Below, in pieces: positions 49,078 through 62,500 of a DNA stretch of 64,000 bases. Origin of the DNA: Eucalyptus grandis (lineage: Eukaryota; Streptophyta; Magnoliopsida; Myrtales; Myrtaceae); NCBI RefSeq assembly GCF_016545825.1, contig NC_052619.1, forward strand, positions 53,370,933 through 53,434,932, given 5' to 3'. The notes under the pieces were generated by a model. It saw only the letters and a program-made list of their open reading frames with translations. It had not been told where the DNA came from and did not search any database. The position numbers and the translations under genes were made by a program. The stretch's first letter is position 1. Each line of letters begins with the position of its first letter.

Positions 49078-51130
49078 ATGCTTGAAAATCTGAGGAAGAT
49101 ATTTAAATTATGTTACCTTCATTCGTCAACCAGTGTTCTTAATTATTTGCAACCATCCGTTCTCTTTTCCTGGTTTGGTTTGGCTTTTTTAGCGATGTTC
49201 TCTCTGGATGGTTTCTACTTGCTTTTATGTTTCCCAGCTGGAGGTATGCATCTCGATTGCATAGTTTTTCATTTGATACAAACAAATTATTAGAGATGCC
49301 AGTCAATTTGCTGCTTCACATATTTTGAAGTTGATAACCTCGCTTCGCATTGGAGATAACTTTGTTATGCAGTAAACAATTCGATGGAATGTTTGTTGGA
49401 AGGTCATATAACTGTGGTTCTCATCCTGGAAATTTACAGCATAATCAACTCGTTGATGCAATCGTGAAGAAGACAGACACTCTGTATCGATATGCTTATG
49501 TTCAGTTTATATTCCAGGAAAGGTGTGCTTCTTACTGGGTTTTGTAAATGTTATGGAGAAGCTATAAAATGAAGAAAGACTAATTTCACTAGGGTAGCGG
49601 CATCAATAGTTGGCGCAGCAAACTTCCATTTGTGACAGGAGGGAGGACCTACTTAGCTTCTCCAATGTATCATAAATCATCCTATAGTCAAAGGCTAATA
49701 TTTCAGTAGTCCTGGTGCGTAGGACATCTGAGTCTCACTGGGGTCAAAAATCATGTAAATGGACTCTTGTGTGATCTCCATTATTGCCTACATCTTCTAG
49801 AAATGGTTATGCCTCGGTGACTCTGTAATAGAAGCCCTTCCATTCATCTCAAGCTATACCAGAGAACTCTTTTAGGTTTTAAGTTTGACAAGAATTGCTA
49901 AGGGAGACATCTCAAATGACTGGCTTTTTGCTTGTTTCTAATGTTGCTGAGAGGTTTCAGAGTTTGAGAAACTTACAGAAATCTTTCTGTGCAGGGAGCT
50001 GTGGCTAATTGGCCAGCTATGCAGATGAAGACAGAATGGAGGAAAATGAAGATGACATTCAAAGTACAATTTTACGTCCACTTTATAATTACTTTGGGAG
50101 TTGATGCCTGGGAATCTGAAAAAGGTATTGAATTTATGTACCTCCGTACAACCAGAGTGTTCTCAATTATGTGTGAAAATATGCTTTCTTTTCTTAGTTT
50201 TGTTTGGCTTTTTTAGCTATATTCTCTTTGGATGGTTTCTCCTTGCTTTCATGTTTCCCAGCTGGAGGTATGCATGTCGATTGTGTCCTTTTTTATTTGA
50301 TTTATGACAATTCATTAGAGATCCTGGTCGATTTGCTGCTTCACATATTTAGAAGTTGATACCTCACCTTTGCATTGGAGATAACTTTGCTATACTGTGA
50401 ACAATTAGATGGAATGTGTCTTCAAAGGTCATAGCACTATGGTTCTCATCCTGGAATTTTACGACATAATCAACTCATTGTTGCAATTGTGAATAAGCCA
50501 AACTCTGTATTGATATGCTTATGTTCAGTTTATTTTCCAAGCAAGGTGTGCTTCTTGGAAGGATTTGCTAATGTTACGGAGAAGTTATAGAATGAAAAAA
50601 GAACTTCACTTGGGCAGTGGAATCAATGTTAGTGCAGCAAAATTTCCATCTGTGACAAGAGAATAGACCTATCTAGCTTCTCCAAGGTATAATAAGTCGT
50701 CATAATGTTATTCTAAATTTCAGTATTATCAGTGCATATGATAAGTCTCACTTGGGGTCTGAAATCATGTAAATCGACCCTTGTGTGATCTCCATCACTG
50801 CCTCCACTTTCTTGAAATGGTTATGCCTAGGAGGCTATCAGTAATGGAAGCCCTTTTATTCACCTCAAGTTTTACTAGATGACTCTTTTTGGTTTAAGGA
50901 TCGACAAGAAGTGCTAAGGGAGACATCTCCAACGACCGGCTTTTTGCTGGTTTCTAATGTTGCTGAGAGATATTGAAGTCTAAGAAACTTACAAAAATCT
51001 TTCTATGCAGGGAGCTGTGGCGATTTTGGGCAGTTGTATAGATGGAGACCAAAGCAAAAGGCAGATAGTGGATGAAACTTGAAGCTGACCGTATTCCCTC
51101 TCATAATCTTGGGGTGGTAAACACTGTATT
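49078..51130 (+). repeat. Tandem 1.03-kb duplication of TNL 3' flank
   Basis: Two imperfect units, 49078-50103 and 50104-51130, follow the TNL directly. Shared landmarks are GGTTTGGCTTTTTTAGC then TCTCTGGATGG (49181, 50207), GGTCATAT/GCACTATGGTTCTCATCC (49403, 50428) and GTGCAGGGAGCTGTGGC (49992, 51008). The last looks like an intron acceptor followed by an untranslated exon; a GAGGTGAGT donor lies at about 48967 just behind the tail. The region may be a spliced 3' UTR. Unit 2 is closest to 1-1100. Confidence 0.75.
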
Positions 51131-51364
51131 CGTCTGTTTTGGGGGGTAAAAGGGCTATTTAGGCAAATCTGATTGTGTTTTTTCCTTTATTGTGGGCCCT
51201 CAAAAATGATTATTACATTTCATCTAATGTGTGTTATGTTCATTGTTATGCCTTAGAACTTGCTTATCAGTACCCAGATGTTCTTCTTTGAGAAAACACT
51301 TGAAGGCCATGTCTGGACTGGGAGAAAAGTTGTGTTCTTAGAGTGGTGCTCGAGGTAGTCTTAG

Positions 51365-51880
51365 TTGCTCCTGCCAAATCCAGTTCATGGTCCTCTCGGT
51401 GTGAAAATGATGCTCAATGTAGTCTTAGTCATGAGTTGTAGGCACTCACAACACAAGAAACATGGATTGTTGGAAGTCATGGAATGGGCCATGCTGGAGA
51501 GACGACTCTTGCCTAGCTCATCTACAATCATCTTGCACATGGTTGTGAGCACTGCTGCATTTTTTCTAACATCTGTGAAACTTCAGAGCTCAAGGGCATT
51601 CAGTTCTTGCGGAATTACTCATCTCAATATCCTCAAAAGGAAGTTGACAAAAATAAGTAATGTTCATGAAGGGATCAAGACAATTAAATATAGGCTTTTC
51701 AGTAAAAGAGTTCTCGTCCTTTTTGATGTTGTTGACCAGAAGAATCAATTGAATGCACTCATGGGTAACATTTGTGATATTCGAGCATTCTGAATTCTTC
51801 AATGGGGAATATCAAGCGCTGAAGGATCTTGAAATTCTCAGTGCTTTTTGTTCGCAATATCAGTGCTTTTTGTTGATCAA
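51365..51880 (+). pseudogene. Decayed TNL NB-ARC/LRR relic, block B copy
   Basis: Counterpart of the relic at 1403-3308. P-loop region EVMEWAMLERRLLPSSS-like text (about 51470-51520) has lost Walker A. RNBS-A relic and the HEGIKTIKYRLFSKRVLVLF kinase-2 relic are at about 51665-51730, then DQKNQLNALMG. After 51785 the sequence jumps to the LRR-side text EYQALKDLEIL, which lies at about 3135-3170 in block A, so about 1.3 kb of NB-ARC/LRR is deleted relative to block A. There is no intact domain. Confidence 0.8.
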
Positions 51881-53480
51881 AGGCACTGCCATCCTTTATG
51901 TGAGTTAATCAGGTTGAAATAGTTTGTAGAAAGGGATAACATGTGTGAGGCCTCCGATCGTTTCCACTTGAAGAGTTTCAAATCATGCAATGTCTGGCTT
52001 GCTTAAAAGATTCAGCCATTTACTGAAAAATTTAGAAGAAAATTTCACCAGAGGAGTTCATTTTCCAATAAGAAGTGCATGTGGTACTTGAAGGTCCTGC
52101 ATCCACAACTAAGTCTGCTGTCAAGGAAGATTTGAAACTTAATTGATTATTGCCCCATGTCATCTCAGCAAAACTTCATTGTTGTCTTTCTTGGATCGTT
52201 ATCAGTTATACATAAATTACAACCACACCTTGGCAAGTTGACTTGAAATATATTGTTCTTGTAGGTTTATTCGTGGCTGATTTTGCAACCGTTTCCTGCC
52301 TTTAAGATGGATCGTTGTAACCTGCTTATGAAATGGGACAATGATTTCTTTTGATCTATTTCGTGAGTTTGATTTGGTTTAGATATATTACTGTTTGACA
52401 TTTTTGGTTGGCTAATTGAGTTACCAGTAAAAGACAGATCCAAATTGATGCTAGTGTTACTACATTCAAATGCATTATAGTGTTACTACATTTTTCTTTT
52501 GGTTGGCGATTAGAGTGTTACTACATTCAAGTGCAGTACTTTCGTCAATTTATGCATTGGTCATTTATGCGAGAGCCATAGAGCTAGCTGGTTTGTACTT
52601 TAAATTTGAACCTTGTAACCCTATCTTGTAAAACTGAACTTTGTTATTCCTTAAACCATGAAGAATATAGTCAAATGTATAGGTTTTAATATGTGACTAA
52701 AGCTCTTTCATTCACTTTTGGTTACCTAGGAATGGAGCTTTAGGTTTTGGTAAGGAGAATCATTAAACGACAAAAAAGTCCTATATGACGGCTTGAGCTC
52801 TTCCTCTCGGTAATAAGAAAAACTTAAGGGTTCTTTCTGTAAAGGCAAACTACCCCCAGCACAGTTACTAGTATATTTGATGACCGTATATCTTTCCTAA
52901 CGTTTCGGTGCAATACTTCGACTTTTACTGTAATGTACAAACTCCAATATATCATGCAATGTCAAGGACTTTACTGATTTCTTGCACAATGTGATTTGAA
53001 TGGTCACAATTGGCAATTTATGCTTTAAAGACGAAGGAATTTTTGTTTTTTCTGATTTCCACTAATGTTTAGTCCGGCATATCAGAAATAGAAGGTAAAA
53101 GCTTACAGCTCTCTTTCCAAAGGCCAATCAGATCATTCCTACATCTCTAAGCCAAGATGATATAAATTGTTTAACAGTTGCAGTACTTGGTTGCGCCGAG
53201 AAATCTTTTATGTGCCAATGAGCAAGTAGTAGAAGGTAAGGTCACTGATTGAAAAGTGCTCTCCTTGGACAGTCTTTGTTTCACCTTACAAAACTGGTTA
53301 ATCGCAAGACCTTGCAGGTCTACCAAATTTGTGAAGTTCAACACATGTTCAACCCGCAAAAATAGAAAAATATAAATGAAGGAAAAAGGCAGCATGATTC
53401 AGCTCTTCATAGCTCAGCACAGCATCCACACATCCCTTTAAGGTTTTATCGAGTCTGGTAAACAAAGCCATAGGCCTAAG
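51880..53480. other. Spacer shared by blocks A and B
   Basis: Noncoding. The later part (52.5-53.4 kb) aligns with 3.3-4.4 kb. No independent gene was found. A minus-strand frame at 53171-53395 is a chance frame in this spacer. Confidence 0.45.
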
Positions 53481-53739
53481 ACTAAATTGGCAGGTAAACT
53501 TGTGAGCGCATTCATTCAATAGGTATCACAGAGTTGTGTTTATGAGGATATACATTCAATTTCATGCTATTAACATTCCAAGTGAATTTCAGTAGAGATC
53601 CTATTCATCTTGTGAGGGACATGGAAACAGATTGATGGAATGCATTACATGAACAAACTTCATGCGGAGCTGCCTAATGATCCTCAAGAAATTAGGTGCT
53701 GACTTAGGAGCATTTTATGTTAAGTTACTCTTGGCATCA

Positions 53740-54380
53740 GAGTCTTAACGCAGCCTCGATGCAGAAGCAGAAGGATTCCTCAAAAGCATAAGGTTTCCTT
53801 TGTCTTCACTTCCATATTCCTTCAATTGTGGGTCCATGACGATTTTGCACGATCCCCATGTCTCCGCCATTAATTCCACACCATAGTAGACTAAATGGTC
53901 CGTGATGCTGTTACCAGTTACCAAGATGCAGAAACACACTTTGATTAGTCGTCCGTAGGTGTTTCTGGTAATCAAAGACTGGCATTCTCTTGAACAGGCT
54001 GGTCTGTCACATGATGACTTATTGCACTTAGCCATGATAAATCCACAAAATAATTGCTTGTGACAGGTAGCTACGACTGAAACTACCTCCTTACCTGCTG
54101 CACATTGGATCTTCTCCAGAGCCATCACAAACTTTCTCGACCTCATAAACCAGACTATCAAATCCAATATCATACAGCCTTACCTACAAAAAAGAGGATT
54201 CCAATTACATGTGAACACCGACATAGAAATTAGTAAGATTATCTGACATCAATATGTTTATCTGTGGCTGTCATTGAGCTAGTTGCCAATAATATAGGCA
54301 CTAGTAGACATACATAATTTAAATGAGTAATACCTTATAATTGCACAGAGCTTAAGACTAGGTCATCAGCCATCATAGAG

Positions 54381-54419
<39 letters not shown>

Positions 54420-57400
54420 GAGGGGGGGACAGGGAGGGAGAGAGAGTAATACATAATATTAAGTTTTGGAATTGGTACGGGAAACTATGATAGCTTTACA
54501 GGAATGAGAAGGGTTCCTTACGTATTGTCAAAGAGGTCATGAGTATGAATTGCCCTGCTTTGTAAGAAGATAAAACAAACAAAGCTATTAAAATTAATGT
54601 GCTGAATAAAGTGAGTGCAAACATTGCTGGAAAAAATAAGACTTCTCCAGTTAAATAGGTTGAAATAAATGCAAAGCAAACATCAAATGCAGTCATCGAA
54701 AATTCCTCATAATTTATCTGATATTCCGTCAAGATCAAAGTTATACCACCCTAGGGAAGTGATGGTATGTCTTCTGTGGGAACCGAGAATAGTACAGAGG
54801 CAAATGAGGCACAATACTGTGTCCATTAGTTATATGTTATTGTATTTGGCATGCTGTAGTAAGACACAAACATTGCATTGCCAATATGAGGTTGTCCAAA
54901 TGTCAAGTAAATCAAGCGAGTGCTGGTTTGGAAAAAACAGCTTCAGCACACACAATTAGACAACCAAATTACTTGAACGTTAATACTTTCACGAGGGGAA
55001 AACTACTATGCATAAATAACCATAAATTGCACTTCACATATGAAGGTGAATGAATAGAACAGGCCTTATCTCCATGAGGGTTGGAGGTCTAGCATTACTC
55101 TGTCTAGATCCCATCCATAATTTTCCCAAAACCAAACCCCACAGCCACAACAAAACCAACCACCCCACTCTCACCCCCAAGTAAATTTACAACCAAGGTG
55201 CATTTAAATGCTCCTCCAGGAAGCACTTGGATGCTGGTGGGGTCAGTCACATCCTGCTAATGACATAAACAGAACATTCCAGGTTCATGGTGAAATTGCC
55301 CCTTGAACCCCAAAACTTACATCATTAATAGTGAAGGAGAAACTAAATCCTAAAAGGGCCAAAACGCATGGAAAGGGCCACGACGTAAACAAAACATTCT
55401 AGGTTCATGGTGAAATTGCCCCTTGAACCCCAAAACTTACAGTCATTAATAGCGAAGGAGAAACTAAATCTTAAAAAATGCCACAAGACATGGGTATGAT
55501 GGCTCAGAAGAATTTTCAGCAAGATATCAGCAAACAAAAATGACATTTTAAATCATCCAAGTGTTCGGACAAGATGCTACAATTGCTAATAATACTTCGT
55601 GAAAAGGTTTAGTTTAAAGTTCATGCAATCTATGATCCCATTGTAGGCCAAGGGAATGTCTGTATAATCTGAGTCCAAGACAAAGTTTGACCCTCAAAAA
55701 TCACAACTTGTCATGGAGGAGAGAATTAACGGACATGACGTAGGGGTGGGTACCAATTCTGGTCCCAGTTCTGCAACAGGTGCTTGAAAGACTCTGGACC
55801 ACTCTGTCCAATAAAGCTGAGACAAAAAGCATAATTTAGACATTTTAGAATTGGGTCCAGCCTATAACATATTTGGCCCCGTAGTCCGACTGAAAAGGAG
55901 CTGCTTCTTTTGGTTAGCAAGAGACAGACAGAAACAGCGTGCAGAACACAGATTTAGGATCAATATATTCTAGTTTAAAATGCCTTCGCACTTCAAGATT
56001 ACATGACATAGAATTTGAGCTTCAAGTGCTTGCAAATGTTATATGTTGAACATATCAATAATCCCATTAAGTTTCCAGCAAGTAAACTTTGTAATGATTA
56101 GTTGGAAGTCTTTATCCGCTATATTTAGGTATTCGACCAACTTGAAGCTCCATGGCTCAACATGTAAGACTCAATTCAAACAACTAGATACATAGACCAT
56201 AGGAGACTCAGGTAAAGGGTTGTTTGCAACCCATCCTGCTTGTGTTTTGTCTATAGGTTGATTTGCCAAAAGAGGGGAAAAAAGAAAAGAAGATGCTGAC
56301 CAATTGCAAATATAAATATGAAGCCATAGAAAGTTCAAGACATCAATATATGAAATTGACAGAAATTGCCAGAGAACTATTAACAGACCAAAACTGAATA
56401 AATGGAAGGACACAATAGAGAAGAACCAATATCTGAACCTGCCAAATAATAATAACAACAAGCTCTAGGTTAATGGGAAAGTCTTTATAAGGAACACTTA
56501 ACAGCAGATGCATAATCCCCCACCATCATCGCAAGAGTGTGATTGTAAACAGCTTTATGAGCCTTGGGGCTCACTCTAGATTTTGCATCTACCAGTAAAA
56601 AAAGTTCAGATTGAAAATGAACTCACAAGCTCATTCAATTACAAGCAGCGAAGCAACTCTCTTATGTCTCTAGCAAGCTATTTCAATGAATCAAGTGAGC
56701 GGAACACTTTAAGGAAACATCAACTCAAAAAAATATTTAAGTATATTTATGCCATCCTTGTTCATGACCTTAGAGAACTATATCTTCAATGCAATGTGAT
56801 GAAAGGGGAATAAGTAAACAACATAAGGCTCCCCTTTCCCATAAGCTACTTCTCTGAAACCTACAAGCTACAGTCCATTACTCGACTGGAGAAAATAGTC
56901 AAACACTGTGAGATACTCAACAAATTTTATCCCCGAAGTAGAGACGGCAGGGTGAAATATTTTTTGTCGAACAAATATACGGAATTTTGATCGATCTGAC
57001 CCTATTCCAGTGATAGCATCGATCCAAACTCAGTAATCCAAGAGCTTAACAAAACCAACCAAATACAACAAAACACTCTCAATCATACGCTTTGAAAACA
57101 TCCAGATCTACACCAGAGGGATCATTCAGCTATAGCATGCCCGACTCAATCAGGCACTACAGCTCCGCGACACAGTCAAACGATTTCCTCCAACCCTGAA
57201 ATGCCTAATCCGCCAAATTCACTACACAAACCTCACTTCCCCAGGCTCAAAACCGACGTACTCGATACTAGAGCCTGTCTATACGAACCTTATCACGATC
57301 CAGACTCCCGTCCGAATCAAGTCAGAGGATCACAACCGTAACTGATTTCATGAACCGCGACCTGTTCCGCTCCACATCCCTGCAAGAGAAATTCCAATCT

Positions 57401-57800
57401 CCGCAACCTTTCCATATGCGCAAAACGATCGCGCGCGATCAAATGGCGCAATCGCCCGGCGAGATGGAGAGGTCGATTGCGGTTTTTTGTCCGTATTGCT
57501 CGAATTCAAACCTCGAATCCTGGTCTTCGCAGCGTTCGTGGACTCCGTAGCGATTTTCGCGACGGATGGCGATCGGAAACCTCCGGCAACTTGGGGAGAA
57601 AGGAAGGAGGGGGATGATGGATTTTACAAATTGTCCTTATTTGCCCTCGGTCACTTGCTCTGTTGGCGGCCATATTCGGTAAGTTCGGTGATTTTGTCGT
57701 TTCCGTGAGGGCAATGAAGGAAGTTCCGCTGAAATGAGACGCGCTCCAGGGCAAATGCCCGTTCCCTCCGTCTCCCCTCTTATGGCGCTTCCTCTGATGT
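53740..57800 (-). pseudogene. Class-3 lipase pseudogene B1
   Basis: Minus-strand lipase relic with promoter (57.36-57.80 kb), exon 2 at about 56500-56590 (KAHKAVYNHTLAMMVGDYAS) and the 3' exons. Exon 8 at about 54750-54900 begins LTFGQPHIGNAMFVSYYS, then loses frame before VPHLPLYYSRFPQKTYHHFP. The next exon at 54095-54183 is intact (VCDGSGEDPMCSR, good donor), and the last exon (about 53745-53935) keeps TGNSITDHLVYYGVELMAET with the family's conserved His in the DH pair. Exon 1 is reduced: most of the signal peptide is deleted after its first codons. Exons 3 to 7, including the catalytic serine, are deleted near 56450, where intron 2 joins a later intron. The enzyme cannot be made. It is the best-preserved 3' half in the window. 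Confidence 0.85.
54384..54417. repeat. (GA)n microsatellite
   Basis: About 16-17 GA dinucleotides in an intron of lipase relic B1, followed by a G-rich variant stretch to about 54447. It is absent from the same intron of A1. Confidence 0.95.
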
Positions 57801-58440
57801 CTTTCAATTGAGCACAGCAAAAGTCACAAAATGTCATTTTAAAGATATCAAAAAGCGTGAATGATTTTTTTTTTTTAAAATCAAATTTATAGAAACCAAT
57901 CTTCAAATCTCTTCCTTATTGGTGACGTAAACACATCAATCCCTCATTCGACTCAAGTCACATTTTACAAGCACAAAGCAAATTCATAGATTACTCCTTT
58001 TTTTATCAGGCTGATGCACTACTCATTCACTTTCAAAGGAGAAAATAATAAAATGAACACAAAATGTTGCAATCGCAAACCAAGCACGATGACCCAATGA
58101 TGGAGGGATCATGCCATCTTTCACTATTTATGAGTTCAAATCATGTCGCAAGCAAACATTTCACCAATCAATATTTCAAGCATTCACAATGTCATGTGAA
58201 ATTTTTTTCAAGCTTTTGTCATATTAGTTACAATGATGGGATTACTTACTTACAGATAAAACGAGTGGTTATGACTCAAACGAGATATTCTGTAACGGAT
58301 ATAATATTTTTATGTAATGATAAGAATGAATAATCGTATTGAACATCTCCTTCCTGCATTTTTTTTAATTTATCAGAGGAAAAAAATCGCAATCCATCAT
58401 GGCTCGGGCGGGAAGGCTGAGTCGGACCATCCCCAATCCT
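57800..58440. other. Spacer 5' of lipase relic B1
   Basis: AT-rich spacer equivalent to 18.4-18.9 kb and 62.65-63.9 kb. No gene. A short segment (58070-58130) has a tRNA-like flavour (CCAAGCACGATGACCCAATG) also seen near 63610, possibly an old SINE head, but no B box was found. Confidence 0.35.
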
Positions 58441-59545
58441 CGTGCATCTCAACGATTGTTGTTTCCGCTGAGTTGACCACTTGTGCTAGTGCAAAACGAT
58501 TGACCACTTGAGGTTGCCCTATGTGGTGACAGTTGCTATCATTGTTGTTTCTGCTGTTCTTTTCAAAGATTTCTTCCAGACAAGACTAAGCATGAGTAAG
58601 ATCACCGATAGAGGGCAGTCCAAATAATGATGCTGCTATAAACTATTGAGTAGCATGAACGGTGAACTGACTGAATAAAATGATGAAACAAGTATACCTC
58701 GGTTAGTACCTCTCGGAGGACTTTCACATGAACAAAAAAAATGTTTGCAAGAGCTACCGGTGTGAACCCCCCCGCCAATTAGCAAGGGGTGCATGAATTT
58801 TGGGGGAAAAAGTCATGTCGACTAACTTGCTAGACATTGACTTCATTCGATTCGTATGCTGGTTTTAGCGGACAAATGTCAACAATCTCTATCTCAAAGG
58901 AGAATTCCCAGATGGAAGGGAAAGATTGACATGGACTTCTGCCTTCAAAGGGATTGCTGTAGGACCTCAATTCAGTTCGGTCAGGTGGACCTTTCGATGA
59001 TGAAATGGTGCTGTTAGATGCTAGATTCCAGGTACACATGAATTTAGAAAGAGTGATCTCCACCACCTCCCAAAGGAGCCTGGTAAAATGGAACGTTTGA
59101 GAGAACCCTTGATCGATGGGACACCAACAAAGCATATGCCTGAATGTCCAGGATTGAAGAGTGCACAAATTCTCTCTGCTTGCCATCGTTCCTACTGACT
59201 GCAAAGCCTTCAATCAGTCACCTGACTTCCCCATTGAGCTTTCTCTGCAAGGAGCTGGGATCACAAGAAGCTATCCGGCCCGATTGGATCCCTTGTAAGC
59301 CTTAAACACTAGTCTTCCAGAAACTGCAAGTCAATAAAGACACTACTGAACATGAACATAGAGAAGCTGCCTGGTTTGGTCGGGAACATGAAGTATTTGA
59401 AAGTATTGAAGATGAGGTTCTCTGTCATAAGAACGATAACTAGTGCAGTATGGAAGCAGGAAAAGCTAGAAAAAGTTATGATGAAACAAGTATACCTCGG
59501 TTAGTACCTCTCTGAGGACTTCACATGAACAAAAAAATGTTTGCA
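58440..59545 (+). pseudogene. TNL relic: TM anchor plus LRR pieces, block B
   Basis: Counterpart of 18890-20147. The anchor segment (about 58520-58590) reads VTVAIIVVSAVLF but has lost two bases upstream. LRR text lies around 59130-59165 (MPECPGLKSAQILSA) and 59350-59470, where MNIEKLPGLVGNMKYLKVLK and TSAVWKQEKLEKV match the ELPDSIGKLKNLKAI and AFWTIEKLEII part of the intact TNL. TIR and NB-ARC are missing. It is bounded by a 70-bp direct repeat (58681-58750 and 59479-59546). Confidence 0.65.
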
Positions 59546-59549
59546 AATA

Positions 59550-62500
59550 CATACGTTTATCTAGCCCAGTAGTCTGACTGAAGAGGAGCTGCTTCATTTG
59601 ATTAGAGAGACAGATAGAAACAGCATACAAAACACAAATTTAGGATCGATATATAACCAATCTTAAAATGCATTAGCACTTTAAGATTATCAGACATAAA
59701 ATTTGAGCTTCAAGTGCCTAAAAATGATATATGTCCGGACCATTATTAACAACCCCATAAAATTTCGAGCAAGCAAATTTTGCAATGAAAACAGACCAAA
59801 AAAAGAAAAAAAAAACTTTGTAATGAATGGTTGGACGTCTTTACCCACTACGTTTAAGTATTCGACCAACTCAAAGCTCCAAAGCTTAAAATGTACGACT
59901 CAATTCACACAACTAGAGACTTCAATAATTGGTGGTCCGCATAAAGGGCTGTTTGCACCTCATTCTGCTTGTGGTTTGTCTATGGGTAGATTTACCCAAA
60001 ACGTAAGAAAACAAGATGCCATGCATGACGATTGTAAATATGAATACGAGAGCCATAGAAAGTTCAAGATCCACGTAAAGAATCTAGACTCTTCAATGTA
60101 GAGTTGGCAGAGAATTCCGGATAAGTCCTAACAGCCCAAAACTGAACAGTTGGAAGAACACAATAGAAAAGAAACCAATAAAATTCAGAAGTCCCAGGCA
60201 TAACAATTTTTCAATTTATCTTACCACAAGATCGAGTCCCCAAAAGGATGCCATAGCCCCTCCAATAGAATGCCCTGTCACCATGACGTTGATGTCTCTG
60301 TATAAATCCTTGGCTCTCATAACAGCATCCAAAAATCTAGGTTGAATTGTTTATTGTGATAAGCATGATAAAATCCATAATGAACCTAAGCAAAGATCAA
60401 TAGAGTAGGACTGTAACTCAATCCGAATCAGAAGTATCCACAGGTGTGAGAGCCTTATCATCACTAGAACTCACCATGGCACTAGGCATGCCGGGGTAAT
60501 ATGTCAAGCTTTTTCCAATAGAGATCTTCAACCCAATTTTGTATGCTATAGACATTAAATAGAAGTAATCACTAACTGAAAAGCTCAAATGATAAAGAGA
60601 CGTGACAGAATTTTTCACAGAACAAAATTAGTGAAGTATGTGATCTCCTCATGACTCCATCTAAAATTACAAGAAAGTAACTTCCTTGTCTTGGTGGAAA
60701 TGATTCACCCCTTTTCTGCTCGTATGGACAGCAGTCCCATGTGCCTTGTGTATGCATTCAATGAGGCTGCTCTTCTAATCTTAAATTTTCATCAAATCCT
60801 TTGCATGTCAATTGTAAGAGGAGGAATCGCAAAAGGTAACATGCATACCTATGTTCTTGGAAACCTTTGAAAGCAATAACCATAGCATTAAGGTCCTTGG
60901 CCACCCCAACATGTGCCTATATATTAAATAGTTTAAAAATAGAGACAGATAATAAGATGCAATTCAAACATAGAGGCATCACAAGCATGCAAACTGATAG
61001 GCCACTGTAAAATGATTCATATACCTGTAAGCAGTGCTAAAGGTCAACTATCAGTTTAATGACTTCGAACCCCTGCTTTCATCCCAAAAAGGCCTTAATA
61101 ACCAGATCGGAAGCTCATAAGATGAGGCCGCATATGCCCAAAAAGTCTCATCTAAAGAATTGGGTATTTGGCACTAAAGATCCATTCTTCACGCAACCTT
61201 AGCAACAATGCTATATTAAAAAGGAGTCAAATTACCTTGGTCTTTCCATCACATCTAGGGCATGTCCAGCTAAAAAGTTCTGTCAAATCTGACATGTAAA
61301 CCTGCAATAAAGAGCTTTGCATTAAATTACATTTTTATTGTATTGAAATGGTGAAACCTGATGCGTAACAACAACAAGCTCTATGTAAATGTGAATTTTT
61401 TTTAAAGAACACTTATGGCTGATGCATACCCCACCAATATCGTGGCAAGAGTGTGATTGTAAACAGCTTTATGAGCCTTGGACCTCACTTTTAATTCTGC
61501 ATTTACCAGTACATAAAATTTCAGATTGAAATGTGGTCTCAAGCTCATTCAATCACAAGCAATGAATCAAGTTTCTTATGTCTCTAGCAAGCTATAATGA
61601 CAAATCAAGTGAGGGGAACGCTTTAAGGAAACATCAACTCAAAACAACATTCAGTATATTTTTGCAGTCCTTTGTGAACTGAAAGAAGTATTTACACAAT
61701 CCAATGCAATGAAGGAGGAATATGTAAACAACGTAAGGCTCCACTTTCCCACAAAGTTACTCCACTAAAACCTACAGGCTACAGCCATAACTCAACTGAA
61801 CAAAAGCTGAACAGCTGTTATTCAATCACCGTAAGACACTCAACAATTTTTTCCCCAAAGTAGAAACAGCAGAGTGTGATCTGTACCGAACAAATATGAG
61901 GAAATTCGATCAATCTGACCATATTCCAATTGTAGCATTGATCCAAACTCAGTAATCTAAGGGATTAACAGAAGCAACCAAGTACAACTCGACACTCATC
62001 AGTTACATGAATTGAAAGCTGCCAATTGTACACTAGAGGGATCACATAGCTATAGTTTGCCCCATTCAATCAGGTACTACAACTCCACGACAGAGTCAAC
62101 AATTCCCCCCAACCATGAAACACCTAATCTGCCAAATTCACAATACAAATCTCAATGTCGAACCTCAAAACCGACGTACTCAACGCTAGAGCCTGTCTAT
62201 TCGCACCTTATCACTATCAAAACTCCCAATCCAAACTGATTACATGAACGCGAATAGCGATCACCTCTCGCCCCACTTGTGCCAATCAAGCATGTCAAAA
62301 CCACCGTCGCCCTCAACCGCGACCCGTTCTGCTCCATATTCTTTACGATCTTTCCCGATTTGCCCCCGGGATCTTCTTCCGTTGGCGGCCATATTCGGCG
62401 TCGCGTTCCGTGATTTCGTCATTTGCGAGAGGGCACTGAAGGAAGTTCCGCCGAAATCGGGACGTTTTACGAAGACTCGCACGGCGACGTCCACCGTCGG

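Noticed and set aside
48672..49079. Serine-rich minus-strand frames
   Set aside because: Antisense of the acidic GAA/GAC-rich TNL tail.
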